64,000 nucleotides of DNA from Metapseudomonas otitidis (GCF_900111835.1 NZ_FOJP01000004.1:228668-292667); one strand, 5' to 3'; counted from the stretch's first letter, positions 9,502 through 19,506 are shown. Notes: generated from the sequence alone by a model not told the origin. Numbers and translations: made by a program.

Positions 9502-10371
9502 TCAGTGCTGGGCTACCAGCTCCTCCAGGTGGGCGATGATCTCGTCCGGCTTCAGCACCAGCACGTCGCTTTCCAGCGCATCCAGGACCACCTCGGCGGT
9601 GTTGCCGATCAGCGCGCCGGAGAGGCCGGTACGGGCGACGGTGCCGATTACGGTGACAGCTGCCTTCAGGGTCTTCGCCGCGTAGGGGATGATCACGTCC
9701 GCCGGGCCTTCGGCGATGTGCAGGTTGTCGTCACTGACGTCGAACTCCTCCTGGAATTCCTTGCAGGCATTGCGGTAGCGCGCCTCGATGCTCTCCTTGA
9801 GCTGGAAGGTCGGGTCCGCTGCCGAGAGCATGGGGGAGGGGTGGGCGCTGACCACGTGCAAGCTGCCCCGCGCCAGGCCGGCGATGTCGTAGCCGTGGCT
9901 GATGATGCTGGCGTGCAGGGTACGGTGCGGGCCGTCGTTGTTGCCCACGTCCACGGCCGCGAGGATCACGCCACCGGTCCAGGGCGTATCGGTCTTCACC
10001 ATCAGCACCGGGCCGGGGCAGTAGCGCAGCAGCTTCCAGTCGTCCGGCGTGAGCAGGGCGCGCTTGAGCGGGTTCTCCGGCACGTGCTGCTTGATCACCA
10101 GGCCACAGCCTTCGGCCTGTTGCACGGTGATCACCGTCTGGTGCAGGTTCTCGTGCCAGGCCTGCTGGGTGCTGACGCTGTAGCCGTCGCCGGTCAGGGT
10201 GCCGGCCAGGTCGGCGAGCCAGGCGCTGTGGTCCTGCTTGCGATCGCAGACCAGCAGGTGCAGGTGGGATTGGGTCACGCCGGCGATCAGCGTGGCGCGC
10301 TTGAGCGCCAGGCTCTCGGGGTGGCTCGGATCGACTACCACCAGGATGCTGCGAATGGCTTGCATGGTCAT
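9502..10371 (-). CDS. Tandem universal stress protein (Usp), Anr-controlled
   Basis: A 289-residue protein with two UspA domains (about 1-145 and 150-289). The second has the nucleotide-binding signature VIGTVARTGLSGALIGNTAE followed by the strand VLVLKPDE. P. aeruginosa carries an oxygen-limitation-induced Usp gene at this place beside acnB (I believe named uspL, from memory). The start at 10371 has GGGAGAG five bases upstream. A perfect FNR/Anr box sits 66 bases upstream with a correctly spaced -10 box, so expression under low oxygen is expected. Cytoplasmic; probably helps anaerobic survival. Confidence 0.88.
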   Translation of the reverse strand: MTMQAIRSILVVVDPSHPESLALKRATLIAGVTQSHLHLLVCDRKQDHSAWLADLAGTLTGDGYSVSTQQAWHENLHQTVITVQQAEGCGLVIKQHVPENPLKRALLTPDDWKLLRYCPGPVLMVKTDTPWTGGVILAAVDVGNNDGPHRTLHASIISHGYDIAGLARGSLHVVSAHPSPMLSAADPTFQLKESIEARYRNACKEFQEEFDVSDDNLHIAEGPADVIIPYAAKTLKAAVTVIGTVARTGLSGALIGNTAEVVLDALESDVLVLKPDEIIAHLEELVAQH

Positions 10372-10402
10372 GCTCTCCCTGTGAGACAGATGGCTGGGAG
10401 TC

Positions 10403-10408
10403 ACTCTA
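10403..10408 (-). promoter_or_regulatory. -10 box of the Usp promoter
   Basis: TAGAGT on the minus strand puts the transcription start at about 10396. This makes the upstream Anr site centred at -41.5, the class II position. Confidence 0.5.
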
Positions 10409-10429
10409 GCGGCGATTGCACGAACGTGC

Positions 10430-10443
10430 TTGATGCATATCAA
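10430..10443. promoter_or_regulatory. Anr/FNR box
   Basis: TTGATGCATATCAA is a perfect match to TTGAT-N4-ATCAA, the site of FNR-family regulators (Anr, Dnr). It lies between the divergent Usp and miaE genes, 41-42 bases from the predicted Usp start site. Confidence 0.85.
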
Positions 10444-10476
10444 TCGCGGATGGCTGGCCGGCGACCGGTGCATTCG

Positions 10477-10482
10477 TATAAT
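10477..10482 (+). promoter_or_regulatory. -10 box of the miaE promoter
   Basis: A perfect TATAAT on the plus strand, about 27 bases before the first possible miaE start. No good -35 hexamer is visible at 16-18 bases. Confidence 0.45.
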
Positions 10483-10508
10483 GCGCACCTTTTTGCCGAG
10501 GCCTCGCC

Positions 10509-11156
10509 GTGAGTGCCCTGGCTGTCTGCTGCCCGAACTGGAGTGCCCGCCCGATGAACCTGCCGGAGATCCACGATTTCCTCCCCTGCCGCACCCCGCA
10601 GGCCTGGGTAGAGGCGGCGCTGGCCGATCAGGAAACCCTGCTGATCGACCACAAGAACAACGAGTTCAAGGCGGCGTCCACCGCCATGGCGCTGATCGCC
10701 AAGTACAATACGCACCTCGACCTGATCAATTTCATGTCGCGCCTGGCCCGGGAGGAACTGGTCCACCACGAGCAGGTGCTGCGGATCATGAAGAAGCGCC
10801 ACATTCCCCTGCGGCCGGTATCGGCAGCGCGCTACGCCTCGGGCCTGCGCAAGGCGGTGCGCAACCACGAGCCGGCCAAGCTGGTGGACACACTGGTGGT
10901 GGGCGCCTTCATCGAGGCCCGTTCGTGCGAGCGCTTCGAGTCACTGGTGCCTCACCTGGACGAGGACCTGGGCGCGTTCTATTTCGGCCTGCTGAAGAGC
11001 GAGTCGCGGCATTACCAGGGCTACCTGAAGCTGGCCTACCAGTACGGTGAGGCGGCGGACGTGGACGCGACGATCGAGCGGGTGCGTGGCGTGGAACAGG
11101 AGCTGATCGAGAGCCCTGACGAGGAGTTCCGCTTCCACAGCGGTGTTCCGGCCTGA
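10509..11156 (+). CDS. miaE: tRNA-(ms2io6A37) hydroxylase MiaE
   Basis: A 215-residue di-iron hydroxylase that hydroxylates the isopentenyl side chain of ms2i6A37 in tRNAs reading UNN codons, using O2. The ferritin-like metal ligands are visible in LAREELVHHEQVL (EExxH), GAFIEARSCERF (ExxxxE) and KSESRHYQGYL (ExxH). The GTG at 10509 has GAGG eight bases upstream. An in-frame ATG at 10554 with GGAG ten bases upstream gives MNLPEIHDFLP, close to where homologues start, and is a real alternative. The gene is divergent from the Anr-controlled Usp gene and shares its upstream region. Confidence 0.92.
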   Translation: MSALAVCCPNWSARPMNLPEIHDFLPCRTPQAWVEAALADQETLLIDHKNNEFKAASTAMALIAKYNTHLDLINFMSRLAREELVHHEQVLRIMKKRHIPLRPVSAARYASGLRKAVRNHEPAKLVDTLVVGAFIEARSCERFESLVPHLDEDLGAFYFGLLKSESRHYQGYLKLAYQYGEAADVDATIERVRGVEQELIESPDEEFRFHSGVPA

Positions 11157-11171
11157 ATCCGGCCCGCAATG

Positions 11172-11199
11172 AAAAAGCGCCCCAAGGGGCGCTTTTTTT
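11172..11199 (+). terminator. Intrinsic terminator of miaE
   Basis: AAAAAGCGCCCC-AA-GGGGCGCTTTTTTT, a strong stem with a seven-T run, lies 15 bases after the miaE stop. It also fits the convergent SPFH gene. Confidence 0.9.
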
Positions 11200-11213
11200 G
11201 GGGCGGTGACTGG

Positions 11214-12551
11214 TCAGTCCTTCACTTTCAGGTCCAGGGCCAGGTCGCGGGCGGCCTTGGTGGCGAGCACCCCCATCAGCTGGCCGATCTCGTCCTGGCG
11301 GCTGGTGGCACCGTTCTGGCCGGCGGCCATCATCACGCTGGGTACCGGTGCCTGGGCCGCGGCCTCGGCCCACACCTTGTTGATGGCGATCAGTGCATCG
11401 AGCTTGGGCTGCAATGCGCCGTCCGCCTTGATCACCGCTTCGCGGGCATAGGCCTCGGCGTCGGCGGTGATCTTGGTGGCCTGGGCGGTGATGCTGGCCT
11501 TGTCACGCAGCAGTTCGGCGGTCTGCTTCTCGATCTCGGCGCGGCCTTTCTCGCGCTCGGCGTTGATGCGCGCGAGCTGCTTCTCGGTCTCGGCCTGGGT
11601 GGTGCGCTCGATCTGGTCGCGCAGGGTTTCCTGGCGGCGGGCCTCCACTTCCTTTTCACCGCGGGCGGTGACCAGCAGCTTCTCTTCCTCTTCCTTCAGG
11701 CGGTTCTGCCGCGCCACGGCCAGTTCGGCCAGGGCCTGCTGGACCTTGACCATGCGCTGCTTGTACTGCGGGTTGGGGTCGACGTTGGTGATGCGGGCCT
11801 CCACCACTTCCACGCCGTACTTGCGGAACTGCTGTTGCTTGCGCACCGGGATGCCCTTGGAGTCGATCACCTTCTCGGTGACGAACTGGCTGGCATTGTT
11901 GTCGCCGAAGGTGCCCTGCTCGGTGCCGGCCTGGAGGATGGCGGTCTGGTGGGGCATGGCGCCGCGCGGGCCGCGTACTTCCTTGCGCTTGATCAGGTAG
12001 AGGCCGTCATTGAGCTGGTTCTCGAACTCGGCGGCGAACTCGCTGCGGGCGCCGGCATAGAAGTCGTCGGCGGTCATCAGGGAGGCAGTGGCCTGCAGGG
12101 TTTCCTTGATGGCCGGAACCAGGGCGGTGCGGATGAAGTTCTCGGGGTTGCGGTATTCCTGGGCGATCTTCAGGAACTGGTCGCCGCCCGGCAGGCGGAA
12201 GCGCGCGGAGGACTCCACCTTGGCGTCGACGTTGCCGAGGAACACGATGGGGAAGGCTTCGATGGTGGCGCCGAGGGAGTCGTTGTCGCTGTTCTCGTCG
12301 ATCTGGTTGAGCGCTTCGGTGAGCACCGACTGCACGCTCAGGGCCTTCTTCCAGGGGGTGGCGCGGCCGAACCACTTGGTGGCGTAGCCGACGTCGTCCA
12401 CCACCTTCTCCTCGCCGAAGATGGTTCGCACGTGGGTGGCGAAGCCGGCTTCGTTATAGAAGAAGACGCCGTTGAACAGGGCGAAACCGAGGCCGGCAGC
12501 GGCAGCGCCGCCGACCAGGTACTTGATGTAGGGGGCGTTCGCAAACTGCAT
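11214..12551 (-). CDS. SPFH/Band 7 membrane protein
   Basis: A 445-residue SPFH-domain protein. An N-terminal membrane segment (about residues 10-26) is followed by the Band 7 domain (about 30-250) and a long charged coiled coil rich in Glu, Arg and Ala (about 255-345), then a tail with repeated Ala. This is the stomatin/prohibitin/flotillin arrangement, which builds large membrane-bound rings or scaffolds. The exact role is unknown. AAGGAG lies seven bases before the ATG at 12551. It faces miaE and lies downstream of lpxH in the same direction. Confidence 0.8.
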   Translation of the reverse strand: MQFANAPYIKYLVGGAAAAGLGFALFNGVFFYNEAGFATHVRTIFGEEKVVDDVGYATKWFGRATPWKKALSVQSVLTEALNQIDENSDNDSLGATIEAFPIVFLGNVDAKVESSARFRLPGGDQFLKIAQEYRNPENFIRTALVPAIKETLQATASLMTADDFYAGARSEFAAEFENQLNDGLYLIKRKEVRGPRGAMPHQTAILQAGTEQGTFGDNNASQFVTEKVIDSKGIPVRKQQQFRKYGVEVVEARITNVDPNPQYKQRMVKVQQALAELAVARQNRLKEEEEKLLVTARGEKEVEARRQETLRDQIERTTQAETEKQLARINAEREKGRAEIEKQTAELLRDKASITAQATKITADAEAYAREAVIKADGALQPKLDALIAINKVWAEAAAQAPVPSVMMAAGQNGATSRQDEIGQLMGVLATKAARDLALDLKVKD

Positions 12552-12652
12552 GGTCGCTCCTTGACGGTGTGGGGATGCGGAATGCTGGAGGCCGCATGCC
12601 GCCTCGTCAAGCAGCACTCACTCGGGCTGCGGGCAGGTTCTCGCTGCGGCAG

Positions 12653-13375
12653 TCAGTCGAGGGCGAATGGCGCCTGGCGGAAGCCGTCGGCGTCCACTTC
12701 CAGCGCCCAGCCCTGGCGGTCCCAGTCACCCAGCACGATGCGCTGTGCCGGCTGCCCGCCGATTTCCAGGGTGTGCACCGCCGGTCGATGGGTGTGGCCG
12801 TGGATGAGCGTGGGCACCTTGGCGTCGATCATCACCCGGGTGACTTCCTCGGGGGTGACATCGACGATGTCGTAGGCCTTCTGTCGGGTCTGGGCGCGGC
12901 TCTCGCTGCGCAGCTTGCGGGCCAGGCGGTGACGCACGCGCAGGGGCAGGTGGCGCAGGATGAAGAGGGTCAGCGGGTGGCGCAGGATGCGGCGCAGGCG
13001 CATGTACGCCTCGTCGCGGGTGCACAGGCTGTCGCCGTGCATCAGCAGCACCGGGTGGCCGGCCAGTTCGGCCTGGGCCGGGTCGCCCAGCAGGGTGCAG
13101 CCGGCCTCGCGGCAGAACCGCTCGCCGACGAGGAAGTCGCGGTTGCCGTGCATCAGGAACAGCCGCGTACCGCCGTCAGCCACCTGCCGCAGGGCACGGG
13201 CGATGGCGTGTTGGTAGGGGGTCATGGCGTCGTCGCCGATCCAGGCTTCGAAGAAGTCGCCGAGGATGTACAGCGCTTCGGCCTGGCGGGCGCGGGTGTC
13301 GAGGAAACGAAGAAACGCCCGGGTGATGTCCGGGCGTTCCTCTTCGAGATGCAGGTCGGAGATCAGCAGGATCAC
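12653..13375 (-). CDS. lpxH: UDP-2,3-diacylglucosamine pyrophosphatase LpxH
   Basis: A 240-residue calcineurin-like phosphoesterase that cleaves UDP-2,3-diacylglucosamine to lipid X in lipid A synthesis. The metal ligands are all in place: Asp7 and His9 (SDLHL), Asp40 (LGDFFE), Asn78 (HGNRDF), His113 (MHGD), and His194/His196 (HGHTHRP). The length is normal. Translation starts at GTG (13375), which overlaps the ppiB stop by three bases (GTGA), so the two genes are coupled. It acts at the inner face of the inner membrane. Confidence 0.96.
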   Translation of the reverse strand: MILLISDLHLEEERPDITRAFLRFLDTRARQAEALYILGDFFEAWIGDDAMTPYQHAIARALRQVADGGTRLFLMHGNRDFLVGERFCREAGCTLLGDPAQAELAGHPVLLMHGDSLCTRDEAYMRLRRILRHPLTLFILRHLPLRVRHRLARKLRSESRAQTRQKAYDIVDVTPEEVTRVMIDAKVPTLIHGHTHRPAVHTLEIGGQPAQRIVLGDWDRQGWALEVDADGFRQAPFALD

Positions 13376-13866
13376 TCGACGATCTCGGCCTTCTCGATGA
13401 TCACGTCTTCGACCGGGACGTCCTGGTGGCCGGCCTTCATGGTGGTGGCCACGCCCTTGATCGCGTTGACCACGTCCATGCCTTCGGTCACCTGGCCGAA
13501 CACCGCGTAGCCCCAGCCCTGGGTGGTGGGGGCGCTGTGGTCGAGGAAGTCGTTGTCGGAAACGTTGATGAAGAACTGCGCGGAGGCGGAGTGCGGGTCC
13601 ATGGTGCGGGCCATGGCGATGGTGCCGACCTTGTTCGACAGGCCGTTGTTGGCCTCGTTCTTGATCGGTGCGCGGGTGGATTTCTGCTTCATGCCGGGCT
13701 CGAAGCCGCCACCCTGGATCATGAAGTTGGAGATGACGCGGTGGAACACGGTGCCGTCGTAGTGGCCGGCCTTTACGTACTCCTTGAAGTTGGCGGTGGT
13801 TTCAGGCGCTTTGTCCTCGAAGAGTTCCAGGGTGATGACGCCGTGGTTGGTGTGCAGCTTGATCAT
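13372..13866 (-). CDS. ppiB: Cyclophilin-type peptidyl-prolyl isomerase
   Basis: A 164-residue cyclophilin without signal peptide, thus cytoplasmic PpiB. Family motifs include [15 protein letters not shown] (catalytic Arg in FHR), [17 protein letters not shown], and [17 protein letters not shown]. It catalyses cis/trans isomerisation of prolyl bonds. The ATG at 13866 is used because an upstream in-frame TTG lacks a ribosome site. Its stop overlaps the lpxH start. It is divergent from glnS across about 120 bases. Confidence 0.94.
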   Translation of the reverse strand: MIKLHTNHGVITLELFEDKAPETTANFKEYVKAGHYDGTVFHRVISNFMIQGGGFEPGMKQKSTRAPIKNEANNGLSNKVGTIAMARTMDPHSASAQFFINVSDNDFLDHSAPTTQGWGYAVFGQVTEGMDVVNAIKGVATTMKAGHQDVPVEDVIIEKAEIVE

Positions 13867-13923
13867 GGGCAATTCGCTCTGAACGTGAAATCCGAAGGCC
13901 TGTCAGGGGGTTGACAGCTTCGG

Positions 13924-13929
13924 TATGAT
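13924..13929 (+). promoter_or_regulatory. -10 box of the glnS promoter
   Basis: TATGAT, followed by AAG, lies 58 bases before the glnS start. TGTCAG at 13901-13906 is a weak -35 at 17 bases. Confidence 0.4.
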
Positions 13930-13986
13930 AAGCGCTTTGATTTGGCCGGCCTACCCTGAGCCGCAAAGCATGATCTTAAGGACACC

Positions 13987-15657
13987 ATGAGCAAGCCAGA
14001 GACCCCCGTCGTCGCCACGAACTTCCTTCGCCCCATCGTCCAGGCCGACCTGGATGCCGGCAAGCACGCGAAGATCGTCACCCGCTTCCCCCCGGAACCC
14101 AACGGCTACCTGCACATCGGCCATGCCAAGTCGATCTGCCTGAACTTCGGCCTGGCCCAGGAATTCGGCGGCGACTGTCATCTGCGCTTCGACGACACCA
14201 ACCCGGCCAAGGAAGACCAGGAATACATCGACGCCATCGAGCGCGATGTGAAGTGGCTGGGCTTCCAGTGGGCGGGCAAGGTTCGCTACGCCTCGGACTA
14301 CTTCGACCAGCTGCACGACTGGGCCGTCGAGCTGATCAAGGCCGGCAAGGCCTTCGTCTGCGACCTCACCCCCGAGGAGATGCGCGAGTACCGCGGCAGC
14401 CTGCATGAGCCGGGCAAGAACAGCCCGTTCCGCGACCGCTCCGTCGAGGAGAACCTGGACCTGTTCGCCCGCATGAAAGCCGGCGAGTTCCCGGACGGCG
14501 CCCGTTCCCTGCGCGCCAAGATCGACATGGCCTCGCCGAACATCAACCTGCGCGACCCGATCCTCTACCGCATCCGCCACGCCCATCACCACCAGACCGG
14601 CGACAAGTGGTGCATTTACCCCAGCTACGACTTCACCCACGGCCAGTCGGACGCCATCGAGGGCATCACCCACTCCATCTGCACCCTGGAGTTCGAGGAC
14701 CATCGCCCGCTCTACGAATGGTTCCTGGCCAACCTGCCGGTACCGGCGCAGCCGCGCCAGTACGAGTTCTCGCGCCTGAACCTGAACTACACCATCACCA
14801 GCAAGCGCAAGCTCAAGCAGCTGGTGGACGAAGGGCATGTCAGCGGCTGGGACGACCCGCGCATGTCCACCCTGTCCGGCTACCGCCGCCGGGGCTACAC
14901 CCCCGAGTCGCTGCGCAATTTCTGCGAGATGATCGGCGTCAACCGTGCCAGCGGCGTAGTGGACATCGGCATGCTGGAATTCAGCATCCGTGACCACCTG
15001 GACGCCACTGCCGCCCGCGCCATGTGCGTGCTCAAGCCGCTCAAGGTGGTCATCACCAACTACCCGGAAGGCCAGGTCGAGCAGCTCGAACTGCCGCGCC
15101 ACCCGAAGGAAGACATGGGCGTGCGCACGCTGCCCTTCGCCCGCGAGATCTACATCGACGCCAGCGACTTCGAGGAAGTCCCGCCTGCCGGCTTCAAGCG
15201 CCTGGTACCCGGTGGCGAAGTGCGCCTGCGCGGCAGCTACGTGATCCGTGCCGACGAAGCCATCAAGGACGCCGACGGTAACATCGTCGAGCTGCGCTGC
15301 TCCTACGACGAGAACACCCTCGGCAAGAACCCCGAAGGGCGCAAGGTCAAGGGCGTGATCCACTGGGTGCCGGTGGAAGGCAGCCTGGAGTGCGAAGTGC
15401 GCCTGTACGACCGCCTGTTCCGCTCGGCCAACCCCGAGAAGTCGGAAGAGGGCGGCAGCTTCCTCGACAACATCAATCCCGGCTCGCTGGTGGTGCTCAC
15501 CGGTTGCCGTGCCGAGCCGTCCCTGGCCCAGGCCCAGCCCGAGGAGCGCTTCCAGTTCGAGCGCGAAGGCTACTTCGTTGCCGACCTCAAGGACTCCAGG
15601 CCCGGCCAGCCGGTGTTCAACCGCACCGTCACCCTGCGTGACTCCTGGGGGCAGTGA
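13987..15657 (+). CDS. glnS: Glutaminyl-tRNA synthetase
   Basis: A 556-residue class I synthetase that charges tRNA-Gln. HIGH is at 43-46 in [15 protein letters not shown] and the KMSKS-equivalent is TSKRKL at 271-276. The C-terminal half is the beta-barrel anticodon-binding domain. AAGGA lies five bases before the ATG. It forms a two-gene unit with cysS, whose start codon overlaps the glnS stop. Length and motifs are normal for the bacterial enzyme. Confidence 0.98.
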   Translation: MSKPETPVVATNFLRPIVQADLDAGKHAKIVTRFPPEPNGYLHIGHAKSICLNFGLAQEFGGDCHLRFDDTNPAKEDQEYIDAIERDVKWLGFQWAGKVRYASDYFDQLHDWAVELIKAGKAFVCDLTPEEMREYRGSLHEPGKNSPFRDRSVEENLDLFARMKAGEFPDGARSLRAKIDMASPNINLRDPILYRIRHAHHHQTGDKWCIYPSYDFTHGQSDAIEGITHSICTLEFEDHRPLYEWFLANLPVPAQPRQYEFSRLNLNYTITSKRKLKQLVDEGHVSGWDDPRMSTLSGYRRRGYTPESLRNFCEMIGVNRASGVVDIGMLEFSIRDHLDATAARAMCVLKPLKVVITNYPEGQVEQLELPRHPKEDMGVRTLPFAREIYIDASDFEEVPPAGFKRLVPGGEVRLRGSYVIRADEAIKDADGNIVELRCSYDENTLGKNPEGRKVKGVIHWVPVEGSLECEVRLYDRLFRSANPEKSEEGGSFLDNINPGSLVVLTGCRAEPSLAQAQPEERFQFEREGYFVADLKDSRPGQPVFNRTVTLRDSWGQ

Positions 15658-17042
15658 TGGCGCTGACGATCTACAACACCCTCACCAAGGCCAAGGAAGC
15701 CTTCCAGCCCCTGGAAGGCAACAGCGTGCGCATGTACGTGTGCGGCATGACCGTGTACGACTACTGCCACATCGGCCATGCCCGGGTGATGGTCGCCTTC
15801 GACGTGGTCACCCGCTGGCTGCGCGAGCGCGGCTATGACGTGACCTACGTGCGCAACATCACCGACATCGACGACAAGATCATCAAGCGCGCCCAGGAGA
15901 ACGGCGAGCCGTTCGAAGCGCTGGTGGACCGCATGATCGCCGCCATGCACGAGGACGAGGCGCGCCTCTCCGTGCTGCGCCCGGACATCGAGCCCCGTGC
16001 CACCGGCCATATCGCCGGCATGCACCAGATGATCCAGACCCTCATCGACAAGGGCTTCGCCTACGCCCCCGGCAATGGCGACGTCTACTACCGCGTCGGC
16101 AAGTTCGAGGGCTACGGCAAGCTCTCCCGCCGCCGCATCGACGAGCTGAAGATCGGCGCGCGCATCGAGGTCGACGAATCCAAGGAAGACCCGCTGGACT
16201 TCGTCCTCTGGAAGGGCGCCAAGCCCGGCGAGCCGAGCTGGGAATCCCCCTGGGGCCCTGGCCGTCCCGGCTGGCACATCGAGTGCTCGGTGATGTCCAC
16301 CTGCTGCCTGGGCGAGACCTTCGACATCCACGGCGGCGGCCCGGACCTGGTGTTCCCCCACCACGAGAACGAGATCGCCCAGAGCGAGGCCGCCACCGGC
16401 AAGCTCTACGCCAAGGCCTGGATGCACGCAGGCGCGGTCCGTGTGGATGGCGAGAAGATGTCCAAGTCCCTGGGCAACTTCTTCACCATTCGCGAGGTGC
16501 TGGAGAAGTACCACCCCGAGGTGGTGCGCTACCTGCTGGTGGCCAGCCACTACCGCAGCCCGATCAACTACTCCGAGGACAACCTCAAGGAAGCCAAGGG
16601 CGCCCTGGAGCGCTTCTACACCGCCCTGCGCGGCCTGCCGGTCGTCGAGGCGGCAGGTGGCGAAGCCTTCGTCGAGCGCTTCGGCGCAGCCATGGACGAT
16701 GACTTCAACAGCCCCGAAGCCGTCGCCACCCTGTTCGAGATGGCCCGCGAGGTGAACCGCCTGCGTGACAGCGAGCCGAGCACCGCAGCCGCCCTGGCGG
16801 CACGCATGAAGGCCCTGGGTGGCCTGCTCGGCCTGCTACAGCTGGAGCCGGATGCGTTCCTCCAGGCCGGTGCCACCGGCAAGGTGGACGCCGCCGAGGT
16901 CGAAGGGCTGATCCAGGCGCGCCTGACCGCGCGTGCGGAGAAGAACTGGGCCGAGTCCGATCGCATCCGCGACCAGCTCACCGCCATGGGCGTGGTGCTG
17001 GAGGATGGCAAGGGCGGCACCACCTGGCGCCTGGCTGAATAA
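15657..17042 (+). CDS. cysS: Cysteinyl-tRNA synthetase
   Basis: A 461-residue class I synthetase that charges tRNA-Cys. The zinc ligands are Cys29, Cys210 and His235 with Glu239 (PHHENE), HIGH is at 38-41 and KMSKS at 267-271. The C-terminal helical anticodon domain follows. The ATG at 15657 shares one base with the glnS stop (TGATG), so translation is coupled. A strong bidirectional terminator follows. Confidence 0.98.
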   Translation: MALTIYNTLTKAKEAFQPLEGNSVRMYVCGMTVYDYCHIGHARVMVAFDVVTRWLRERGYDVTYVRNITDIDDKIIKRAQENGEPFEALVDRMIAAMHEDEARLSVLRPDIEPRATGHIAGMHQMIQTLIDKGFAYAPGNGDVYYRVGKFEGYGKLSRRRIDELKIGARIEVDESKEDPLDFVLWKGAKPGEPSWESPWGPGRPGWHIECSVMSTCCLGETFDIHGGGPDLVFPHHENEIAQSEAATGKLYAKAWMHAGAVRVDGEKMSKSLGNFFTIREVLEKYHPEVVRYLLVASHYRSPINYSEDNLKEAKGALERFYTALRGLPVVEAAGGEAFVERFGAAMDDDFNSPEAVATLFEMAREVNRLRDSEPSTAAALAARMKALGGLLGLLQLEPDAFLQAGATGKVDAAEVEGLIQARLTARAEKNWAESDRIRDQLTAMGVVLEDGKGGTTWRLAE

Positions 17043-17092
17043 CAGCTGACCGACGGGGCGTTGCGGACAACGCCCCATCCAAGCGTCATAAA

Positions 17093-17122
17093 AAAACCGG
17101 GACCTGCGAAGGTCCCGGTTTT
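17093..17122. terminator. Bidirectional terminator between cysS and the DUF934 gene
   Basis: A 13-base-pair stem (AAAACCGGGACCT/AGGTCCCGGTTTT) has a GCGA loop. T-runs occur on both strands, matching the two convergent genes. Confidence 0.92.
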
Positions 17123-17144
17123 CTTTTGCCCGTTGCCTGGGGAA

Positions 17145-17642
17145 TCAGGCGCGGCGGCGGAACAGCGGCAGTGGCTGGTCGGCGGAGGCCTGGTAGACCT
17201 CGCTGAAGTCCTCGAAGGCCTTCAGCGCGTCGTACGGGTCCTTGTCCTCGCGCAGGGCGAAGGCATCGAAACCGCAGCGCTTGAGGGCGAACAGCTGGTC
17301 GCGCAGCACGTCGCCGATGGCGCGGACCTCACCCTGGTAGCCGTAGCGCTGGCGCAGCAGGTAGGCGGTGGAGGAGTGGCGGCCATCGGTGAAGGCCGGG
17401 AAGTTCAGCGCAATGACCTGGAAGTGCGAGAGGTCGTCGGCGATCTCCTCGATCTCCTCGCCGGCATCCAGCCACACGCCCAGGCCGCCATCGCGGGCCT
17501 TGAGGGCGTGGCTGTGCTCGACCCAGAGGGCCAGGGGCACGATCAGGTCGTCGCAGTTGGACAGGCCATCGAGGGTCGCGTCCTTCGGCAGCAGGTGCCA
17601 GGTCTCGTCGATGACCTGGCCGTTCTTAATGATTCGCTGCAT
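17145..17642 (-). CDS. DUF934 protein, likely sulfite-reduction accessory
   Basis: A 165-residue DUF934 protein. Its recognisable core is LGVWLDAGEEIEEIADDL, VIALNFPAFTDGRHSS and LLRQRYGYQGEVRAIGDVLRDQL, ending LREDKDPYDALKAF. This family is almost always encoded right after cysI in beta- and gammaproteobacteria, and here its start overlaps the 3' end of cysI by 17 bases. A role in sulfite reduction, for example as electron donor partner or adaptor, is inferred from that linkage and is not shown. Cytoplasmic. Confidence 0.88.
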   Translation of the reverse strand: MQRIIKNGQVIDETWHLLPKDATLDGLSNCDDLIVPLALWVEHSHALKARDGGLGVWLDAGEEIEEIADDLSHFQVIALNFPAFTDGRHSSTAYLLRQRYGYQGEVRAIGDVLRDQLFALKRCGFDAFALREDKDPYDALKAFEDFSEVYQASADQPLPLFRRRA

Positions 17643-19284
17643 ATACGCGCTCCTTGAACGGGTCGATGCCGATGCGGCGGAAGGTGTCGAGGAAAGGCTC
17701 CTCCTCGGTGCGGCGCTCGACGTAGACCTTGATGATCTTCTCGATCACGTCGGCCATTTCCTCCTGGGCGAAGGACGGGCCGAGGATCTGCGCCAGGCTG
17801 GCGTCGCGGCCGGCGCTGCCACCCAGGGACACCTGGTAGAACTCCTGGCCCTTCTTGTCCACGCCGAGGATGCCGATGTGGCCGACGTGGTGGTGGCCGC
17901 AGGCGTTCATGCAGCCGGAGATGTTCAGGTCCAGGTTGCCGATGTCGAACAGGTAGTCCAGGTCATCGAAGCGACGCTGGATGGCTTCGGCCACCGGGAT
18001 CGACTTGGCGTTGGCCAGGGAGCAGTAGTCACCGCCCGGGCAGCAGATGATGTCGGTGAGCAGACCCACGTTCGGCGTGGCGAAGCCCTGCTCGCGCAGT
18101 TCGTTCCACAGGGTGAACAGCTGCGCCTGCTCCACGTCCGCCAGGATCACGTTCTGGTTGTGGCTGTTGCGCACTTCACCGAAGGCGTAGCGGTCGGCCA
18201 GGTCGGCGATGGCGTCCAGTTGCTTGTCGGTCACGTCGCCCGGGGCCACACCGGTGGGCTTCAGCGACAGGGTCACGGCCACGTAGCCCGGCTTCTTGTG
18301 GGCGAAGGTGTTGCGCTGGCGCCAGCGGGCGAAGCCCGGGTGCTCGGCGTCCAGGGCGGCGAGGGCGGCGTCCTGGTCCTCCAAGGCCTTGTAGGCCGGG
18401 TCGACGAAATGCCTGGCGACGCGATCGACTTCCGCCTGGGTCAGGGTGGTGGGGCCATCCTTCAGGTGGACCCATTCGGCGTTGACGCGCTCGGCGAACA
18501 CCTCGGGGGTCAGCGCCTTGACCAGGATCTTGATGCGCGCCTTGTACTTGTTGTCCCGGCGGCCGTAGCGGTTGTAGACGCGCAGGATGGCGTCCAGGTA
18601 GCTCAGCAGGTGCTGCCAGGGCAGGAATTCGTTGATGAAGCTGCCGACGATCGGGGTACGGCCCAGGCCGCCGCCGACGGAGACGCGGAAGCCCAGTTCA
18701 CCGGCTTCGTTCTTCACCGCTTCCAGGCCGATGTCGTGCACCTCGATGGCGGCGCGGTCGCCCACGGCGCCGTTCACGGCGATCTTGAACTTGCGCGGCA
18801 GGTGCGAGAACTCGGGGTGGAAGGTGGACCACTGGCGGATGATCTCGCACCAGGGGCGCGGGTCCACCAGCTCGTCACGGGCGACGCCGGCGAACTGGTC
18901 GGTGGTGGTGTTGCGGATGCAGTTGCCGCTGGTCTGGATCGCGTGCATCTGCACGGTGGCCAGCTCGGCGAGGATCTCCGGCACGTCCTCCAGCTCCGGC
19001 CAGTTGAACTGGACGTTCTGGCGGGTGCTGATGTGGGCGTAGCCCTTGTCGTAGTCGCGAGCGATCTGCGCCAGCTTGCGCACCTGGGCGGACGACAGCA
19101 GGCCATAGGGCACGGCGACCCGCAGCATGGGGGCGTAGCGCTGGATATAGAGGCCGTTCTGCAGACGCAGGGGACGGAATTCCTCGCCCGAGAGTTCCCC
19201 GGCCAGGTAGCGGCGGGTCTGATCGCGGAACTGCTTGACGCGGTCCTCTACGATGCGTTGATCGTACTCGTCGTATACGTACAT
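17626..19284 (-). CDS. cysI: Sulfite reductase haemoprotein subunit (ferredoxin/NADPH type)
   Basis: A 552-residue nitrite/sulfite reductase-fold protein that reduces sulfite to sulfide for cysteine synthesis. The sirohaem-4Fe-4S cysteines are Cys415 and Cys421 (CCPGGDYC) and Cys458 and Cys462 (SGCMNACGHH). ISTRQNVQFNWPEL and FRVSVGGGLGRTP are the conserved sirohaem-contacting segments. The start at 19284 has AGGACC at a good distance; upstream in-frame sequence is non-coding in character. There is no cysJ nearby, so the electron donor is encoded elsewhere. Together with the DUF934 gene it forms an operon. Confidence 0.95.
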   Translation of the reverse strand: MYVYDEYDQRIVEDRVKQFRDQTRRYLAGELSGEEFRPLRLQNGLYIQRYAPMLRVAVPYGLLSSAQVRKLAQIARDYDKGYAHISTRQNVQFNWPELEDVPEILAELATVQMHAIQTSGNCIRNTTTDQFAGVARDELVDPRPWCEIIRQWSTFHPEFSHLPRKFKIAVNGAVGDRAAIEVHDIGLEAVKNEAGELGFRVSVGGGLGRTPIVGSFINEFLPWQHLLSYLDAILRVYNRYGRRDNKYKARIKILVKALTPEVFAERVNAEWVHLKDGPTTLTQAEVDRVARHFVDPAYKALEDQDAALAALDAEHPGFARWRQRNTFAHKKPGYVAVTLSLKPTGVAPGDVTDKQLDAIADLADRYAFGEVRNSHNQNVILADVEQAQLFTLWNELREQGFATPNVGLLTDIICCPGGDYCSLANAKSIPVAEAIQRRFDDLDYLFDIGNLDLNISGCMNACGHHHVGHIGILGVDKKGQEFYQVSLGGSAGRDASLAQILGPSFAQEEMADVIEKIIKVYVERRTEEEPFLDTFRRIGIDPFKERVYAANH

Positions 19285-19373
19285 GAATGGTCCTGTTGTC
19301 AGGCTGCTTACAGCTTTTCTGCGCGCACGGCCGCGCACCCCCTGCGGAGCCGGTGGAAGATACCAGCTCAGGT

Positions 19374-19423
19374 TTATGCGCAAAAGTGATGTTTGAGTAT
19401 ATGTAAAGAACCTGATCGCATAA
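19374..19423 (-). promoter_or_regulatory. Putative cysI promoter and flanking inverted repeat
   Basis: On the minus strand TATACT (19396-19401) is a near-perfect -10 about 112 bases before the cysI start, without a good -35. It is framed by TTATGCG (19374-19380) and CGCATAA (19417-19423), a perfect inverted repeat. A poor -35 plus flanking AT-rich repeats fits activator control, for which CysB is the natural candidate; this is inference. Confidence 0.35.
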
Positions 19424-19506
19424 GCAGGGGTGCGAGCATAACCTTCCCCGCGCGGCTGGAGGCCCCGGCCGGCGGGCGTCGAGAATGCTTCTCGACTGGC
19501 CCGGCG

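Noticed and set aside
13911..13929. TTGACA followed by TATGAT upstream of glnS as a sigma-70 promoter
   Set aside because: The two hexamers are only seven bases apart, so TTGACA cannot be the -35 for that -10.
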